Source: Pseudoramibacter alactolyticus ATCC 23263
GTDB taxonomy: Bacteria; Bacillota; Clostridia; Eubacteriales; Eubacteriaceae
Assembly (NCBI RefSeq): GCF_000185505.1
Contig: NZ_GL622359.1
Location: 771,860-835,859 of the forward strand
Length of the DNA: 64,000 bases
Reading direction: 5' to 3'
In this document: piece after piece, positions 28,710-38,175 of the stretch
Layout: every line of letters begins with the position of its first letter
How positions within the stretch are numbered: the first letter of the stretch is position 1
Translations under genes and position numbers: made by a program
The notes under the pieces: model-generated
What the model saw: the letters and a program-made list of their open reading frames with translations, nothing else
Told to the model about the DNA's origin: nothing
Database searches by the model: none

Positions 28710-28738
28710 ATTATATCAATTTGTGAAAAAAGAAGCAA
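28710..28738 (-). promoter_or_regulatory. rex promoter with partial Rex operator
   Basis: TTGCTT (28733-28738) and TATAAT (28710-28715) with 17-base spacing on the minus strand. The 18-base segment 28721-28738 matches the Rex consensus TTGTGAAATATTTCACAA at 12 of 18 positions, with a perfect TTTCACAA half next to the -10 and a poor other half. Confidence 0.5.
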
Positions 28739-28839
28739 TTCATTATTATGTCATAAAGATGGATCTTTTAGCAATCAAAGATGACAAATTGACGCGTTTT
28801 CTGTTATCATGAGGAACATCAAATATCAGAGGATCCAAC

Positions 28840-30765
28840 ATGTTACTATCAATTCAACATTTAAATTTTGGCTATGGCAGCCACACTATTTTTAAAGATT
28901 TATCGATCACTGTACAAGAAAAAGAAAAAATTGGTTTGATCGGAGACAACGGCAGCGGCAAGACCACTTTTTTTAATTTGCTCACCTGCTCTTTATTGCC
29001 GGACAACGGCACCATTCATCTCAAGCAAGATATCATTATCGGTTATCTTCGACAGGATCCGCAATTTAAACCCGGCCAGACGCTGCATTCTTTTTTTCTA
29101 TCCCACTTTTCAACACTCTTGGAGATGGAACATCAAATGCAGGTTCTGCAGGACCGCATCGATCGCGCATCTATCGATGAACAGGCTGTCTTAGCGCAGG
29201 AGCTCAGTGAAATTCAAGAGGTCTATGCTAAAAAGGGCGGTTATGAATATCCCAGTCGCATCCGCGGCGTGACAATCGGGCTTGGCTTTAAACTAACGGA
29301 TTTAAAAAAATCCATTGATACTTTCAGCGGTGGTCAAAAAACACGCATTGCCCTCGGCGCTCTGCTTCTGTCCGCTCCCGATTTGCTGATGCTCGACGAA
29401 CCGACCAACTATCTCGATCTGCAAACCGTCGCATGGCTCGAAAACTATCTTAAATCGTACCCGAATGCGTTTATCATCATTTCCCATGACCGCTATTTTT
29501 TAAATCATGTTTGTTCGCGCGTCATCGAAATCGCCCACCATCAATTTTTGTCTTTTGAAGGCAATTACTCAGACTTTCTCGTTAAAAAACGCAAATATGA
29601 TCAGGCGAGGCAGGCTGCTATTGCCCGCAACAACAAAGAAATGGCGCGTCAGCAAGCTATTATAGATCAATTGCGATCGCGTCATTCCGTCAAAAATATC
29701 AAGCGAGCCAAAAGCCGGGAAACAAAACTTGCTAAAATGACTTATTTTCAAGAAGTACAAGCCGATCACGAAGTCAAATTACGATTTGAGCCACCGGTAC
29801 GTTCCGCTGACGATGTCCTCAAAGTTTCCCATTTGGTCAAAAATTTTGATCAGCAAACTGTCATTCAGGATCTGTCCTTCAAGGTCTTTCGCGGCGATAA
29901 AATCGGCATCATCGGTCCCAACGGTGTCGGCAAATCCACCCTCCTTAGGCTCTTAATGCGCCAATTTCCTGCCGACAGCGGACGGTTGCTCTTCGGGCAA
30001 AAGGTTCAAACCGGTTATTACAGTCAAGAAGCCACAGACTCCGATGCTTACGGTGCCATCACGCTCATTGATGCGCTTCGTTCCGTTGACTGCCACCTGT
30101 CCGACGGCGAAATTCGCCGGATCCTCGCTCGCTTTTTGTTTACCGGCGACAGTGTCTTTAAAGCGACCACCGATTTATCCGGCGGCGAGATGGCTCGCCT
30201 GCGCCTTGCTATGTTAATGATTTCCGATGCCAATTTTCTTTTATTGGACGAACCAACCAACCATATCGACATGGCCACCAAAGAAATCCTTGAAGATGCC
30301 CTTGCCGATTACGAAGGCACACTTTTGGCCGTCTCTCACGACCGATACTTTCTCAATAAAGTAGCCACTAAAATTTTGGCACTTTCTCCTGCGGGTGCCA
30401 CGCTATTTGAAGGGAATTACGATGATTATTACCAGCATCTGTCTCAAATGTCGGCCGTCCAACAAAAGGAATCTTTCAGCGTATCCAAAAAAACCAAAAC
30501 AGCTGAGCGCAAGAATGCCAAAGCTGCAAGGGCGCTTGAACAAGACCGAAGACGAAAAAAGAATCTATTAAAAACGCTTGAAAAAAAGATTGAGGCCTGT
30601 GATGACAAAATTGCCGATCTTGAGTCATTAATGTGTCAGCCCGATTTTTATAATGACATCGAACAAGTCTCCCAAATTACCCATGATTACGACGTTTTAA
30701 AAAAAGAATCCAATCAATTACTAAATCAATGGGAAGATCTTGCCTTGGATTTAGAAGATGCATAA
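28840..30765 (+). CDS. ABC-F family ATPase
   Basis: Cytoplasmic double-ABC ATPase without membrane domains, acting on the ribosome. Walker A GDNGSGKTTFF and GPNGVGKSTLL, signatures FSGGQKTRIALG and LSGGEMARLRLA, Walker B LMLDEPTNYLDL and LLLDEPTNHIDM, and the charged inter-domain linker (P-site tRNA-interaction motif region) at about residues 235-310. A C-terminal coiled coil spans about 545-640. The length of 641 fits the housekeeping YdiF/YfmR/Uup-like groups better than antibiotic-resistance ones, but I cannot place it within the family. The ATG is preceded by AGAGGATCCAAC. Confidence 0.93.
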   Translation: MLLSIQHLNFGYGSHTIFKDLSITVQEKEKIGLIGDNGSGKTTFFNLLTCSLLPDNGTIHLKQDIIIGYLRQDPQFKPGQTLHSFFLSHFSTLLEMEHQMQVLQDRIDRASIDEQAVLAQELSEIQEVYAKKGGYEYPSRIRGVTIGLGFKLTDLKKSIDTFSGGQKTRIALGALLLSAPDLLMLDEPTNYLDLQTVAWLENYLKSYPNAFIIISHDRYFLNHVCSRVIEIAHHQFLSFEGNYSDFLVKKRKYDQARQAAIARNNKEMARQQAIIDQLRSRHSVKNIKRAKSRETKLAKMTYFQEVQADHEVKLRFEPPVRSADDVLKVSHLVKNFDQQTVIQDLSFKVFRGDKIGIIGPNGVGKSTLLRLLMRQFPADSGRLLFGQKVQTGYYSQEATDSDAYGAITLIDALRSVDCHLSDGEIRRILARFLFTGDSVFKATTDLSGGEMARLRLAMLMISDANFLLLDEPTNHIDMATKEILEDALADYEGTLLAVSHDRYFLNKVATKILALSPAGATLFEGNYDDYYQHLSQMSAVQQKESFSVSKKTKTAERKNAKAARALEQDRRRKKNLLKTLEKKIEACDDKIADLESLMCQPDFYNDIEQVSQITHDYDVLKKESNQLLNQWEDLALDLEDA

Positions 30766-30778
30766 ACTGATTTCACGA

Positions 30779-30807
30779 TTGTCGCGGGGAAGATTTCTTG
30801 ATATAAT
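30779..30807 (+). promoter_or_regulatory. Promoter of the 77-aa gene
   Basis: TTGTCG (30779-30784) and TATAAT (30802-30807) with 17-base spacing, beginning 14 bases after the ABC-F stop. Confidence 0.7.
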
Positions 30808-30831
30808 TAAATAAAAAGAAAGAGAAAAATC

Positions 30832-31065
30832 ATGCTGAATTTAAATAATGATGAAAAAAAAGTTTTGAACACTCTTTTTAAAGATGTACGTCACACGACC
30901 CGCAATGAAATGATTTATGTTCTGTATGCGGCCAAGCCGGAACCGACCACCCCGGATGCTGAATACATCAACTTGATCATCAATCCACTGATCCAAAAAA
31001 TTTATGATGCCGATCCAAAAGAGATGACTGAAACTTTTGACGCAATCCCTTTCGATATTGATTAA
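30832..31065 (+). CDS. Orphan 77-residue acidic protein
   Basis: I do not recognise this protein. It is soluble, acidic at the C-terminus (EMTETFDAIPFDID), with two probable helices (DEKKVLNTLFKDVRHTTRNEMIYVLYAA and EYINLIINPLIQKIYDA, each described by its core). No Cys or His metal motif, no signal peptide and no membrane segment. It has its own near-consensus promoter, a short leader with AGAGAAA before the ATG and a strong terminator after it, so it is a monocistronic expressed gene rather than a chance frame. Confidence 0.75.
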   Translation: MLNLNNDEKKVLNTLFKDVRHTTRNEMIYVLYAAKPEPTTPDAEYINLIINPLIQKIYDADPKEMTETFDAIPFDID

Positions 31066-31082
31066 CCATTTTATTCCAATTA

Positions 31083-31115
31083 AAAACCGCTGTTGGCATT
31101 TCAACAGCGGTTTTT
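31083..31115. terminator. Bidirectional terminator
   Basis: AAAACCGCTGTTG and its complement with a 6-base loop and T5 tail. It ends the 77-aa gene on the plus strand and can end the Mrp gene on the minus strand. Confidence 0.9.
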
Positions 31116-31171
31116 GACTGCATTATTTCTCTATTTATAACAACCCAAAAAACTTCTCGCCGCCCTTGCGT

Positions 31172-31974
31172 TTAAAGCGAACGAATCTTTTTAATCGCCT
31201 TGTCTAAAAAAGCAACATCTTCAATCGCTTCAACGTCGCCGGCATCCATTAACCGCGCCACTTCAGGATTGATCGGCAGTTCGCCTAAAATATCCAACGC
31301 CTTTTCTTCCGCAACGGATGCCAAATCGCTGGATCCAAAAACATTAATCTTTTCGCTGCAATGCGGGCATCTCAGATAACTGTAATTTTCTACCACTCCC
31401 AAAACAGAAACGCCCATCATCTTGGCCATATTCATCGCTTTTTCAACAATCATCGCAACCAGATCCTGAGGTGAGGTGACAATGATAATGCCGTCAATGG
31501 GCAGCGACTGAAAAATTGTCAGCGGCACATCTCCGGTTCCCGGGGGCATATCGATCAGCAGCACGTCTTCATTCGTCCATACGACATCTGTCCAAAATTG
31601 TTTGACCGCACCGGCGATCACCGGTCCGCGCCAAATAACCGGATCCGTATCATTTTCAAGCAAAAGATTCATTGACATCAAATCAATTCCTGTTTTGGAT
31701 GTTACCGGATAGAAATAATTCTCCGTCCCCCTTGCTTTTTCTGTGATGCCAAAGGCCTTGGGAATAGAAGGACCGGTGATATCGGCATCCATAATGCCCA
31801 CTTTTAACCCGGCGCGCTGCAGGGCCACCGCCAATTGGGATGTGACTGTCGTTTTCCCAACGCCCCCCTTGCCGCTGACAACGCCAATAACCTTTTTAAC
31901 AGAGCTCAGTGGATTGGCTTCTGCTTTGAAATTCGGTTCCGGCCGTTTGGGTATTTTTTTTCTGTTTCGCTCAT
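31172..31974 (-). CDS. Mrp/NBP35-type P-loop ATPase, start out of frame by one base
   Basis: Fe-S cluster carrier/scaffold ATPase of the ApbC/Mrp family. Deviant Walker A GVVSGKGGVGKTT, switch regions DADITGPSIPKAFG and DMPPGTGD, and a C-terminal CPHC pair that should bridge the cluster in a dimer. The only start with a good Shine-Dalgarno (AGAGGTAAAA-ATG at 31972-31974) begins MSETEKK but is one base out of frame with the rest because the following A run (31954-31961) has 8 As; 9 would give MSETEKKIPKRPEPNFK and an intact protein. In-frame codons farther upstream (to 32035) lie over the likely promoter. It is therefore a real frameshift, a slippage site or a sequencing error. Confidence 0.85.
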
Positions 31975-32031
31975 TTTTACCTCTTCCATTTAGTTTTGTT
32001 GCTATTACTATAACACAAAGCGGCCCCATTT

Positions 32032-32313
32032 TCACGATGGACTTAATTTCGGCGAATAACCATACTCAATTAAAAAGACTTTTTCTTGATGCGTCAGTCT
32101 TTTCTTAATGAGGGCCTCGCGGCTCATCGCTTTTTGCTTATCGGCATACGATTCTGAGTATACCAATTGCACCGGCCGTCGCACGCGTGTGTATTTCGCC
32201 CCTCTGCCGGCATTATGGGTTTTAATGCGTTTGGTTAAATCGCTCGTGTATCCGGTATAAAAAGACCCATCTGCACATTGAAGCATATAAACATAATATT
32301 TTCCCATAGTCAT
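32032..32313 (-). CDS. GIY-YIG nuclease-fold protein (UPF0213/YhbQ-like)
   Basis: A short single-domain GIY-YIG protein. The motif appears as YYVYMLQC then FYTGYTSDLTKRIKTHN with the conserved Arg, and AKYTRVRRPVQLVYSE follows. The catalytic Glu-type C-terminal helix region (REALIKKRLTHQEK) is typical for YhbQ relatives. The start is one of two nearby ATG codons (32313 or 32307); the longer frame upstream has no support. Some family members act on single-stranded DNA ends, but the function here is not known. It follows the V-ATPase terminator. Confidence 0.85.
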   Translation of the reverse strand: MTMGKYYVYMLQCADGSFYTGYTSDLTKRIKTHNAGRGAKYTRVRRPVQLVYSESYADKQKAMSREALIKKRLTHQEKVFLIEYGYSPKLSPS

Positions 32314-32364
32314 CACAAATTTAATTTCATGGTCGGATGTCCTTCTGCTGACAGGAACAACATA

Positions 32365-32394
32365 AAACAAGCAGTCGGTTAAGACTGCCTGTTT
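32365..32394 (-). terminator. Terminator of the V-type ATPase operon
   Basis: On the minus strand a 12-base stem AAACAGGCAGTC / GACTGCTTGTTT (one G-T pair) with a 5-base loop lies just after the subunit D stop. The T tail is short. Confidence 0.75.
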
Positions 32395-32401
32395 CCGCCA
32401 T

Positions 32402-33022
32402 CTATGCCATCATTTCTTTCACTTTCATCAGGCGCGTGGTCGTGCTGCGTTCATTTTCTTCCAAACGCATCACAATGTATTTAATGGATGCCTGCATTTC
32501 CGGAATCATCACGTGTTCCAACGCGTTCACCCGTCGCCGCGTTTTTTCGATTTCATCGGTTAACATATTGCAGGTCTTTTCGACTTCTGCCAGTTCGATC
32601 AGCAAGGGCATCAATTCCGCCACGTCCAAAACAGCTTGATCTAATTCACCGGATGAAAATGCAAAACTGTATGGTAAATCTGCCGTGTCCGTTTTGCCTT
32701 CATAGCGCAGAGTGGGCACGTCCACATTCATGATATTTTGTTTGCCCACCGCAACCGAGGCCTCCCTTGCCGGACAAAGCAATGCTTCCGTAACCGCGTC
32801 AGCCCCCATTCTGGCCTCTGCAATGGAAAATCGTTTCATGGCATGGGCCAGTTTTTCATCGATTTCTTCCCGCAATTCTTTATTCTTTTTAATATAGGCC
32901 ATAAAGCGTCGGACCATTTCGTCACGTTTGTCTTTTAAAAGCTTATGACCTCTTGTCGCCGTGGCCAAACGCGTTTTTAAACGGGTTAATTCCATCCGCG
33001 TCGGATTAATTTGAGCAGCCAT
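32402..33022 (-). CDS. ntpD: V-type ATPase subunit D (central stalk)
   Basis: Rotor shaft subunit that sits in the A3B3 head. The start MAAQINPTRMELTRLKTRLATATRGHKLLKDKRDEM (family pattern NPTRMEL..L...L..A..G..LLKDKRD) and the paired long helices near each end are diagnostic. Length 206. It is the last gene of the operon, starting 2 bases after subunit B. The stop is TAG. Confidence 0.96.
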   Translation of the reverse strand: MAAQINPTRMELTRLKTRLATATRGHKLLKDKRDEMVRRFMAYIKKNKELREEIDEKLAHAMKRFSIAEARMGADAVTEALLCPAREASVAVGKQNIMNVDVPTLRYEGKTDTADLPYSFAFSSGELDQAVLDVAELMPLLIELAEVEKTCNMLTDEIEKTRRRVNALEHVMIPEMQASIKYIVMRLEENERSTTTRLMKVKEMMA

Positions 33023-33024
33023 GA

Positions 33025-34419
33025 TTATGCCTCCTCGTTATTTTCCCGGGGAGATGGTAAATATTTTTCGATATAAGTTTCCTTGACGCGTTTAAGTTCG
33101 GATTTCGGCAAAATAGAAAGCAGTTCCCATCCGATGCGCAGCGTCTCTTCGATGGAGCGATTGGTTTGAAAGCCCTGGTTGATATAGCGTTCCTCGAAAG
33201 CTTCCGCAAACTGCGCATAAATTTTATCGATATCCGACAGCGCTGCATCCCCGAGGATCACGGCCAATTCCTTGGCGTCCTTCCCGCGGGCATAAGCCGA
33301 GAAGAGCTGGTTCATGGTGTCCGCATGATCTTCGCGGGTTTTGCCGTCACCGATGCCTTTGTCCTTCAGACGGCTCAGCGATGGCAGCACATCAATCGGC
33401 GGCCGAATCCCACGCATGTTTAAATCCCGGGATAGAATGATCTGCCCTTCCGTGATATATCCTGTCAAATCCGGAATCGGATGGGTGATGTCATCTTCCG
33501 GCATCGACAGAATCGGGATCTGAGTGATCGATCCTTTTTTCCCGCGAATGCGGCCGGCACGTTCGTAAAGGGAAGCCAAGTCTGTATAAAGATAGCCCGG
33601 GTAACCGCGGCGGCCCGGCACTTCTTTGCGCGCCGCCGAGACTTCACGCAACGATTCCGCATAATTGGTGATATCTGTCAAAATCACCAGCACGTGCATG
33701 CCCAATTCATAGGCAAGATATTCCGCGCAAGTGATCGCCATCCGCGGCGTCGCAATCCGTTCAACCGCCGGATCGTTCGCGTAGTTCATAAAGAGCACAG
33801 CCCGCTCAATGGCACCCGTCTTTCGAAAATCCTTAATAAAATAATCGGCCTCTTCAAAGGTAATCCCAATAGCCGCAAACACAACGGCAAAGTCTTCACT
33901 GTTGTCCAATACCTTCGCCTGTCTGGCAATCTGCGCCGCCAGCTGCGCATGGGGCAACCCGGAACCGGAGAATACCGGCAGCTTTTGACCTCGAACCAAA
34001 GTGTTCAAACCGTCAATCGCTGAAATTCCCGTTTGAATAAATTCAGCCGGATAGTCTCTGGCTACCGGATTCATCGGCGCACCGTTAATATCGAGCCGTT
34101 TTTCAGCAATAATATCCGGTCCGTCATCTTTCGGCCGGCCCATGCCATCGAAAACGCGCCCCAGCATATCCCGACTGACGCCTAATTCAATACCGTGTCC
34201 CTGAAATGTCGCTTTGGCGTCAAAAATTTTTAGCCCTTGTGAGGTTTCAAACAATTGAACCAGCGCCGCATCACCATCGATTTCCAAAACGCGGCCAATG
34301 CGTTTCTCACCGTTGGCCTGCTTGATCTCAACCAACTCATCGTACTTGACATTTTCGACGCGATCAACCAACATCAACGGCCCGACGACTTCTCGAATGG
34401 TTTTGTATTCCTTATTCAT
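33025..34419 (-). CDS. ntpB: V-type ATPase subunit B (non-catalytic)
   Basis: Regulatory nucleotide-site subunit of the head. It has the V-type B hallmarks: [19 protein letters not shown] in place of a Walker A Lys motif, [46 protein letters not shown] and [12 protein letters not shown]. Length 464 is normal. Its start overlaps the end of subunit A by 8 bases, implying translational coupling of the 3:3 head subunits. Confidence 0.98.
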   Translation of the reverse strand: MNKEYKTIREVVGPLMLVDRVENVKYDELVEIKQANGEKRIGRVLEIDGDAALVQLFETSQGLKIFDAKATFQGHGIELGVSRDMLGRVFDGMGRPKDDGPDIIAEKRLDINGAPMNPVARDYPAEFIQTGISAIDGLNTLVRGQKLPVFSGSGLPHAQLAAQIARQAKVLDNSEDFAVVFAAIGITFEEADYFIKDFRKTGAIERAVLFMNYANDPAVERIATPRMAITCAEYLAYELGMHVLVILTDITNYAESLREVSAARKEVPGRRGYPGYLYTDLASLYERAGRIRGKKGSITQIPILSMPEDDITHPIPDLTGYITEGQIILSRDLNMRGIRPPIDVLPSLSRLKDKGIGDGKTREDHADTMNQLFSAYARGKDAKELAVILGDAALSDIDKIYAQFAEAFEERYINQGFQTNRSIEETLRIGWELLSILPKSELKRVKETYIEKYLPSPRENNEEA

Positions 34420-36205
34420 TTGATCCCCGCCCTTCCGTCAATGCTTCGAAGTCATTGCCAATTTCCGTTTTGATTGCATCGTAGCGCGCCGCTTTTTCAT
34501 CTTCCGGCACGTACTTCATCCGCGCAATGCGTTCGCGTACGGGCATCTCGGCAATATCCTGAAATCTCACATCCGTTTTTAATGCCGACTGTCCCAGATG
34601 ATACCAATGTAAAATCATTTTTAAAATCGCGTATTGCTTGTCGAGCGACGAATAGGTATCCACATCATCAAACGCCGATTGATGCAAATAATCCTCGCGG
34701 ATTGACTGGGCACATTCCAATGTCAGGCGATCGTCAAAGCTCAAAGCGTCCACTCCGACCAGACGAACAATTTCGTCCAATTCGGATTCTTTTTGCAAAA
34801 TATTCATGGTTTCCTGAACCATGGCCGACCAGTCCGATGCCACTTCTTTGTCAAAGTAAGCGTTCATCTGATCGCTGTAAAGCGAGTAACTCTGCAGCCA
34901 ATCAATCGCCGGGAAGTGACGCTTGTGCGCCAAATCGGCACTCAATCCCCAGAAGACCTTCACAATGCGAAGGGTCGCTTGGGAAACCGGCTCGGAAATA
35001 TCACCACCGGGCGGCGACACCGCGCCAATGGCCGAGATAGCCCCATAGCGTTCATCACTGCCCAAACATTTAACGTAACCGGCTCTTTCATAAAACTCTG
35101 ACAGGCGCGACGACAGATAGGCTGGATACCCCTCTTCACCGGGCATTTCTTCCAAACGGCCCGACATTTCGCGCAGGGCTTCTGCCCACCGAGAGGTCGA
35201 GTCGGCCATAATCGCCACTTTATATCCCATATCTCTAAAGTATTCCGCAATGGTAATGCCCGTGTAAATTGAAGCTTCCCGGGCCGCCACCGGCATATCC
35301 GATGTATTGGCGATCAGCACCGTGCGTTTCATCAGAGACAAACCTGTCCGCGGATCCTTCAGCTCCGGAAACTCCATCAGCACATCTGTCATTTCATTGC
35401 CGCGTTCTCCGCAGCCAATATAAATAATGATGTCCGCGTCCGCCCATTTGGCCAATTGATGCTGAATCACCGTTTTCCCCGATCCAAATGGTCCCGGGAT
35501 GGCCGCCACTCCGCCTTTTGCAATGGGAAATAACGTGTCAACAACCCGCTGCCCGGTTACCATCGGTTCATCCGGTGCCAATTTGTTTTGATACGGTCGG
35601 CCTCTTCGGACCGGCCAGGTTCGCAACATTGCCACATTGCGAATGCCGCCATCCACTGTTTTAATTTTAGCAACTGGCTCTGTAATCGTTGCCTCGCCAT
35701 TCAAAACCCAACTCACCGTGCCGGACAAATCTGTCGGCATCATAATTTTATGCAAAACGGCCGGGGTTTCCTGAACGGTTCCGATCACATCTCCCGGTTG
35801 CAGAATATCTCCGACATTCGCTGCAGGTTTGAATGTCCATTTTTTTTCTCGGTCCAATTTGGGAACGTCGATCCCCCTGGTGATTCGATCTCCCGCCTGT
35901 CGATAAATTGTTGTCAGCGGGCGCTGAATCCCGTCGAAGATCCCTTCGATCAAACCCGGCGCCAGCTCAACAGACATGGCTTCGCCCATCATATAAACGG
36001 GTTCACCCGGGCCCAGTCCCGCTGTCTCTTCATAGGCTTGAATCGATGCGCGGTCTCCGCGCAATTCGATAACCTCACCGATGATCCTTTTCTCACTCAC
36101 TCGGACAACATCATACATCTGCACGTCGGCCATCCCATCTGCGACGATCAGCGGGCCGGCGACTTTAACAATGCTGCCGGTTTTATTTTGATTCGGTTGA
36201 CTCAC
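34412..36205 (-). CDS. ntpA: V-type ATPase subunit A (catalytic)
   Basis: Catalytic subunit that hydrolyses or makes ATP. Walker [18 protein letters not shown] is near residue 233, the catalytic Glu in [12 protein letters not shown], and the arm domain (non-homologous region, about 115-180) distinguishes it from F-type beta. [31 protein letters not shown] is seen in part as [13 protein letters not shown]. Length 597 is normal. It begins 17 bases after subunit F. Confidence 0.98.
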   Translation of the reverse strand: MSQPNQNKTGSIVKVAGPLIVADGMADVQMYDVVRVSEKRIIGEVIELRGDRASIQAYEETAGLGPGEPVYMMGEAMSVELAPGLIEGIFDGIQRPLTTIYRQAGDRITRGIDVPKLDREKKWTFKPAANVGDILQPGDVIGTVQETPAVLHKIMMPTDLSGTVSWVLNGEATITEPVAKIKTVDGGIRNVAMLRTWPVRRGRPYQNKLAPDEPMVTGQRVVDTLFPIAKGGVAAIPGPFGSGKTVIQHQLAKWADADIIIYIGCGERGNEMTDVLMEFPELKDPRTGLSLMKRTVLIANTSDMPVAAREASIYTGITIAEYFRDMGYKVAIMADSTSRWAEALREMSGRLEEMPGEEGYPAYLSSRLSEFYERAGYVKCLGSDERYGAISAIGAVSPPGGDISEPVSQATLRIVKVFWGLSADLAHKRHFPAIDWLQSYSLYSDQMNAYFDKEVASDWSAMVQETMNILQKESELDEIVRLVGVDALSFDDRLTLECAQSIREDYLHQSAFDDVDTYSSLDKQYAILKMILHWYHLGQSALKTDVRFQDIAEMPVRERIARMKYVPEDEKAARYDAIKTEIGNDFEALTEGRGSNE

Positions 36206-36222
36206 CTTATCGTATCTCCTTC

Positions 36223-36558
36223 CTACAGAATATCGGCACCGATGGCTTTTTCCACATTCTGCTGAATGCCCTGCATGCCCAATCCTTCCGATCCCAATCG
36301 ACTTGGAATGGGAATAATAGCCGGAAAGGGCATCGTTTTATAGCTATCGATTGTTTCCTGTGCCAATAGTGCAGCTTGCTCTGTAATGTAAATGGCTGCG
36401 TAATGTTCCTTTGCCAGATCCCGGATTGCTTTTTGTATCGTATCTTGATCTTGCGCATAGACGGTTGTAAATCCCAATGCTTTAAAGATCATAATGGATT
36501 CTTGGTCACCTATAACGGCAATTTTAGCGTTATTTTTCTTTGCTTCCAATCCTATCAC
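36223..36558 (-). CDS. ntpG: V-type ATPase subunit F
   Basis: Small central-stalk subunit of about 110 residues. The Rossmann-like start [19 protein letters not shown] and the AIYITEQAA segment fit the ATP-synt_F family. Its ATG overlaps the stop of subunit C (4 bases). The symbol follows Enterococcus ntp usage; other schemes call it atpF or vatF. Confidence 0.92.
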   Translation of the reverse strand: MIGLEAKKNNAKIAVIGDQESIMIFKALGFTTVYAQDQDTIQKAIRDLAKEHYAAIYITEQAALLAQETIDSYKTMPFPAIIPIPSRLGSEGLGMQGIQQNVEKAIGADIL

Positions 36559-37529
36559 CCCGCAATTCCAAGACTAACCAATGAGGAAAGTATCCCTGCA
36601 CGTTTTTGTGCAAACAGCACCCTCAAGGCCTTCGCCTCATTTTCTCGGCGCAACAGATAATAAACAATCGGACCGATGCCGAAGGAATCATTCCGCGATT
36701 CTTTAATCACAGAAAACGTTAATCGATCCATCGCCTGTTCTAATTGCCCGATGTCGGCATTCTGCGCATATTGATCAAACATCTTTCGCAATGCGTCCCG
36801 ATGATCGCCTCTTGCCAGCACTTTCGACAATTGATCATCCGGCAGGCCAACGGCAGCCAGCAGATTTTCCCGGTCCAAAGAACCTGATTCAATCATCATT
36901 TTCTGCACTTTTCTCGCGTCCCACTTAAGGGCATTCCCCCGCACAATTGCGAGCATATTGCCGCAGTCAATCTTAAGGGAAAAATAATCTCTGACCAGCG
37001 CATAGTTTTTCTTCCGCGACGAAAGAATGTCATGAATGTACGCAAAGATGGCTCGGTCCACACCGGCGCTGATCATCATTGGATCTTCTTCATCTATTAG
37101 AGCCGCTATCATCTCTTCAATGGGGCTTGGCAAATCACCGCCGCCATTCGTTTCAAACGCTTTGAGCAACTGTTCAATGGGAATAGATCCTCCGGAATGA
37201 AGCAGATTTTTGGTATCCATCCTTTGATGCAAACCCTTTAATAAAATCTTTAAATTGTAGGCATCTTCCGGCAGCAAAAATAATTTGATAATCTCAGGCT
37301 CCGGAGCAATCTCTTTTGCCACTTGGTAAGCATCCATTAATTCAGCATCTACCAAGGCCTCAATTTGCATTTTCTCTTTTGCATTTGTGCCATAGCCACT
37401 TTCGATTAAAATGCGCAACGCATCTTTTTCATTTGCTTCAATCAGGCGGTTCCACATTTTCTCGTCGAGCAAATGTGCCGACAGCCCTGTGATTCGTCCG
37501 ACCGCAAAGGGATAACTATTTGAAGCCAT
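36555..37529 (-). CDS. ntpC: V-type ATPase subunit C
   Basis: Connects the central stalk to the membrane rotor ring (the d/C subunit). Helical, 324 residues, with the family start YPFAVGRITGLSAHLLD and the middle segment VRDYFSLKIDCGNMLAIVRGN. It starts 2 bases before subunit E's end in gene order (gap 2) and overlaps subunit F by 4 bases. Confidence 0.93.
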   Translation of the reverse strand: MASNSYPFAVGRITGLSAHLLDEKMWNRLIEANEKDALRILIESGYGTNAKEKMQIEALVDAELMDAYQVAKEIAPEPEIIKLFLLPEDAYNLKILLKGLHQRMDTKNLLHSGGSIPIEQLLKAFETNGGGDLPSPIEEMIAALIDEEDPMMISAGVDRAIFAYIHDILSSRKKNYALVRDYFSLKIDCGNMLAIVRGNALKWDARKVQKMMIESGSLDRENLLAAVGLPDDQLSKVLARGDHRDALRKMFDQYAQNADIGQLEQAMDRLTFSVIKESRNDSFGIGPIVYYLLRRENEAKALRVLFAQKRAGILSSLVSLGIAG

Positions 37530-37531
37530 GT

Positions 37532-38143
37532 CTACGCCTCATGTTGGTCGTCAAACAGAATTGCCGCTACCTGGCGTTCATATTTTTCTCTCACGGCGTC
37601 AAGTAGAACATCGAAATCGCCATTGATATCCGAATCTTCACCGACCAACATCACGCCAGCCTCAAAATCCGCCGGCTGGTCATCCAGCGTCAATTGACCG
37701 GACAAACCATTGGCTTGCAATCCACGATTGAGCGAATCCAAAAATCCATTTTCATATTTTTCACGATCCCGCGCCGGAACACGCAATTTGCCATCGCCCG
37801 TCACCACTGATTCAGCAACCATAGAAGCGATTAAAACAGACCATTTTTCATCATCTAAATGACGAAGTTGTTCTCTGGCTCCATCAAAGGCTTCATCGAT
37901 CACCTTTCGCTTGGCTGCCAAAGTATTTTTTCGTGTTTCAAGATGACTCATCAATTCACCGCGATCATGAATCTCAGCAATCGCCGCTTTATTTTTTTCA
38001 AGAAGTGTTTCGCGATCCTTCTCAATTTGACGTGTCATTTCTTCTTTAATTGCTTGTACACGGCGATCGCCTTCTGCCATAATGGATTCGGCCTCTGCTT
38101 CGGCTCCTTTCAATATTTTTTCGATAATGATATTTTCAGCCAT
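37532..38143 (-). CDS. ntpE: V-type ATPase subunit E (peripheral stalk)
   Basis: Peripheral stalk subunit that pairs with the G/H-like subunit. Residues 1-85 form a charged amphipathic coil (ILKGAEAEAESIMAEGDRRV...), then a globular C-terminal domain. Length 203. It lies 32 bases after the rotor subunit gene, with a good Shine-Dalgarno (GAGAGGG). Confidence 0.93.
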   Translation of the reverse strand: MAENIIIEKILKGAEAEAESIMAEGDRRVQAIKEEMTRQIEKDRETLLEKNKAAIAEIHDRGELMSHLETRKNTLAAKRKVIDEAFDGAREQLRHLDDEKWSVLIASMVAESVVTGDGKLRVPARDREKYENGFLDSLNRGLQANGLSGQLTLDDQPADFEAGVMLVGEDSDINGDFDVLLDAVREKYERQVAAILFDDQHEA

Positions 38144-38175
38144 AAGCGCTACCCTCTCAATATTAAGTGCTGTAT

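Noticed and set aside
32314-32370. Longer GIY-YIG protein starting at 32370
   Set aside because: The extra N-terminal residues match nothing and lie over the V-ATPase terminator.
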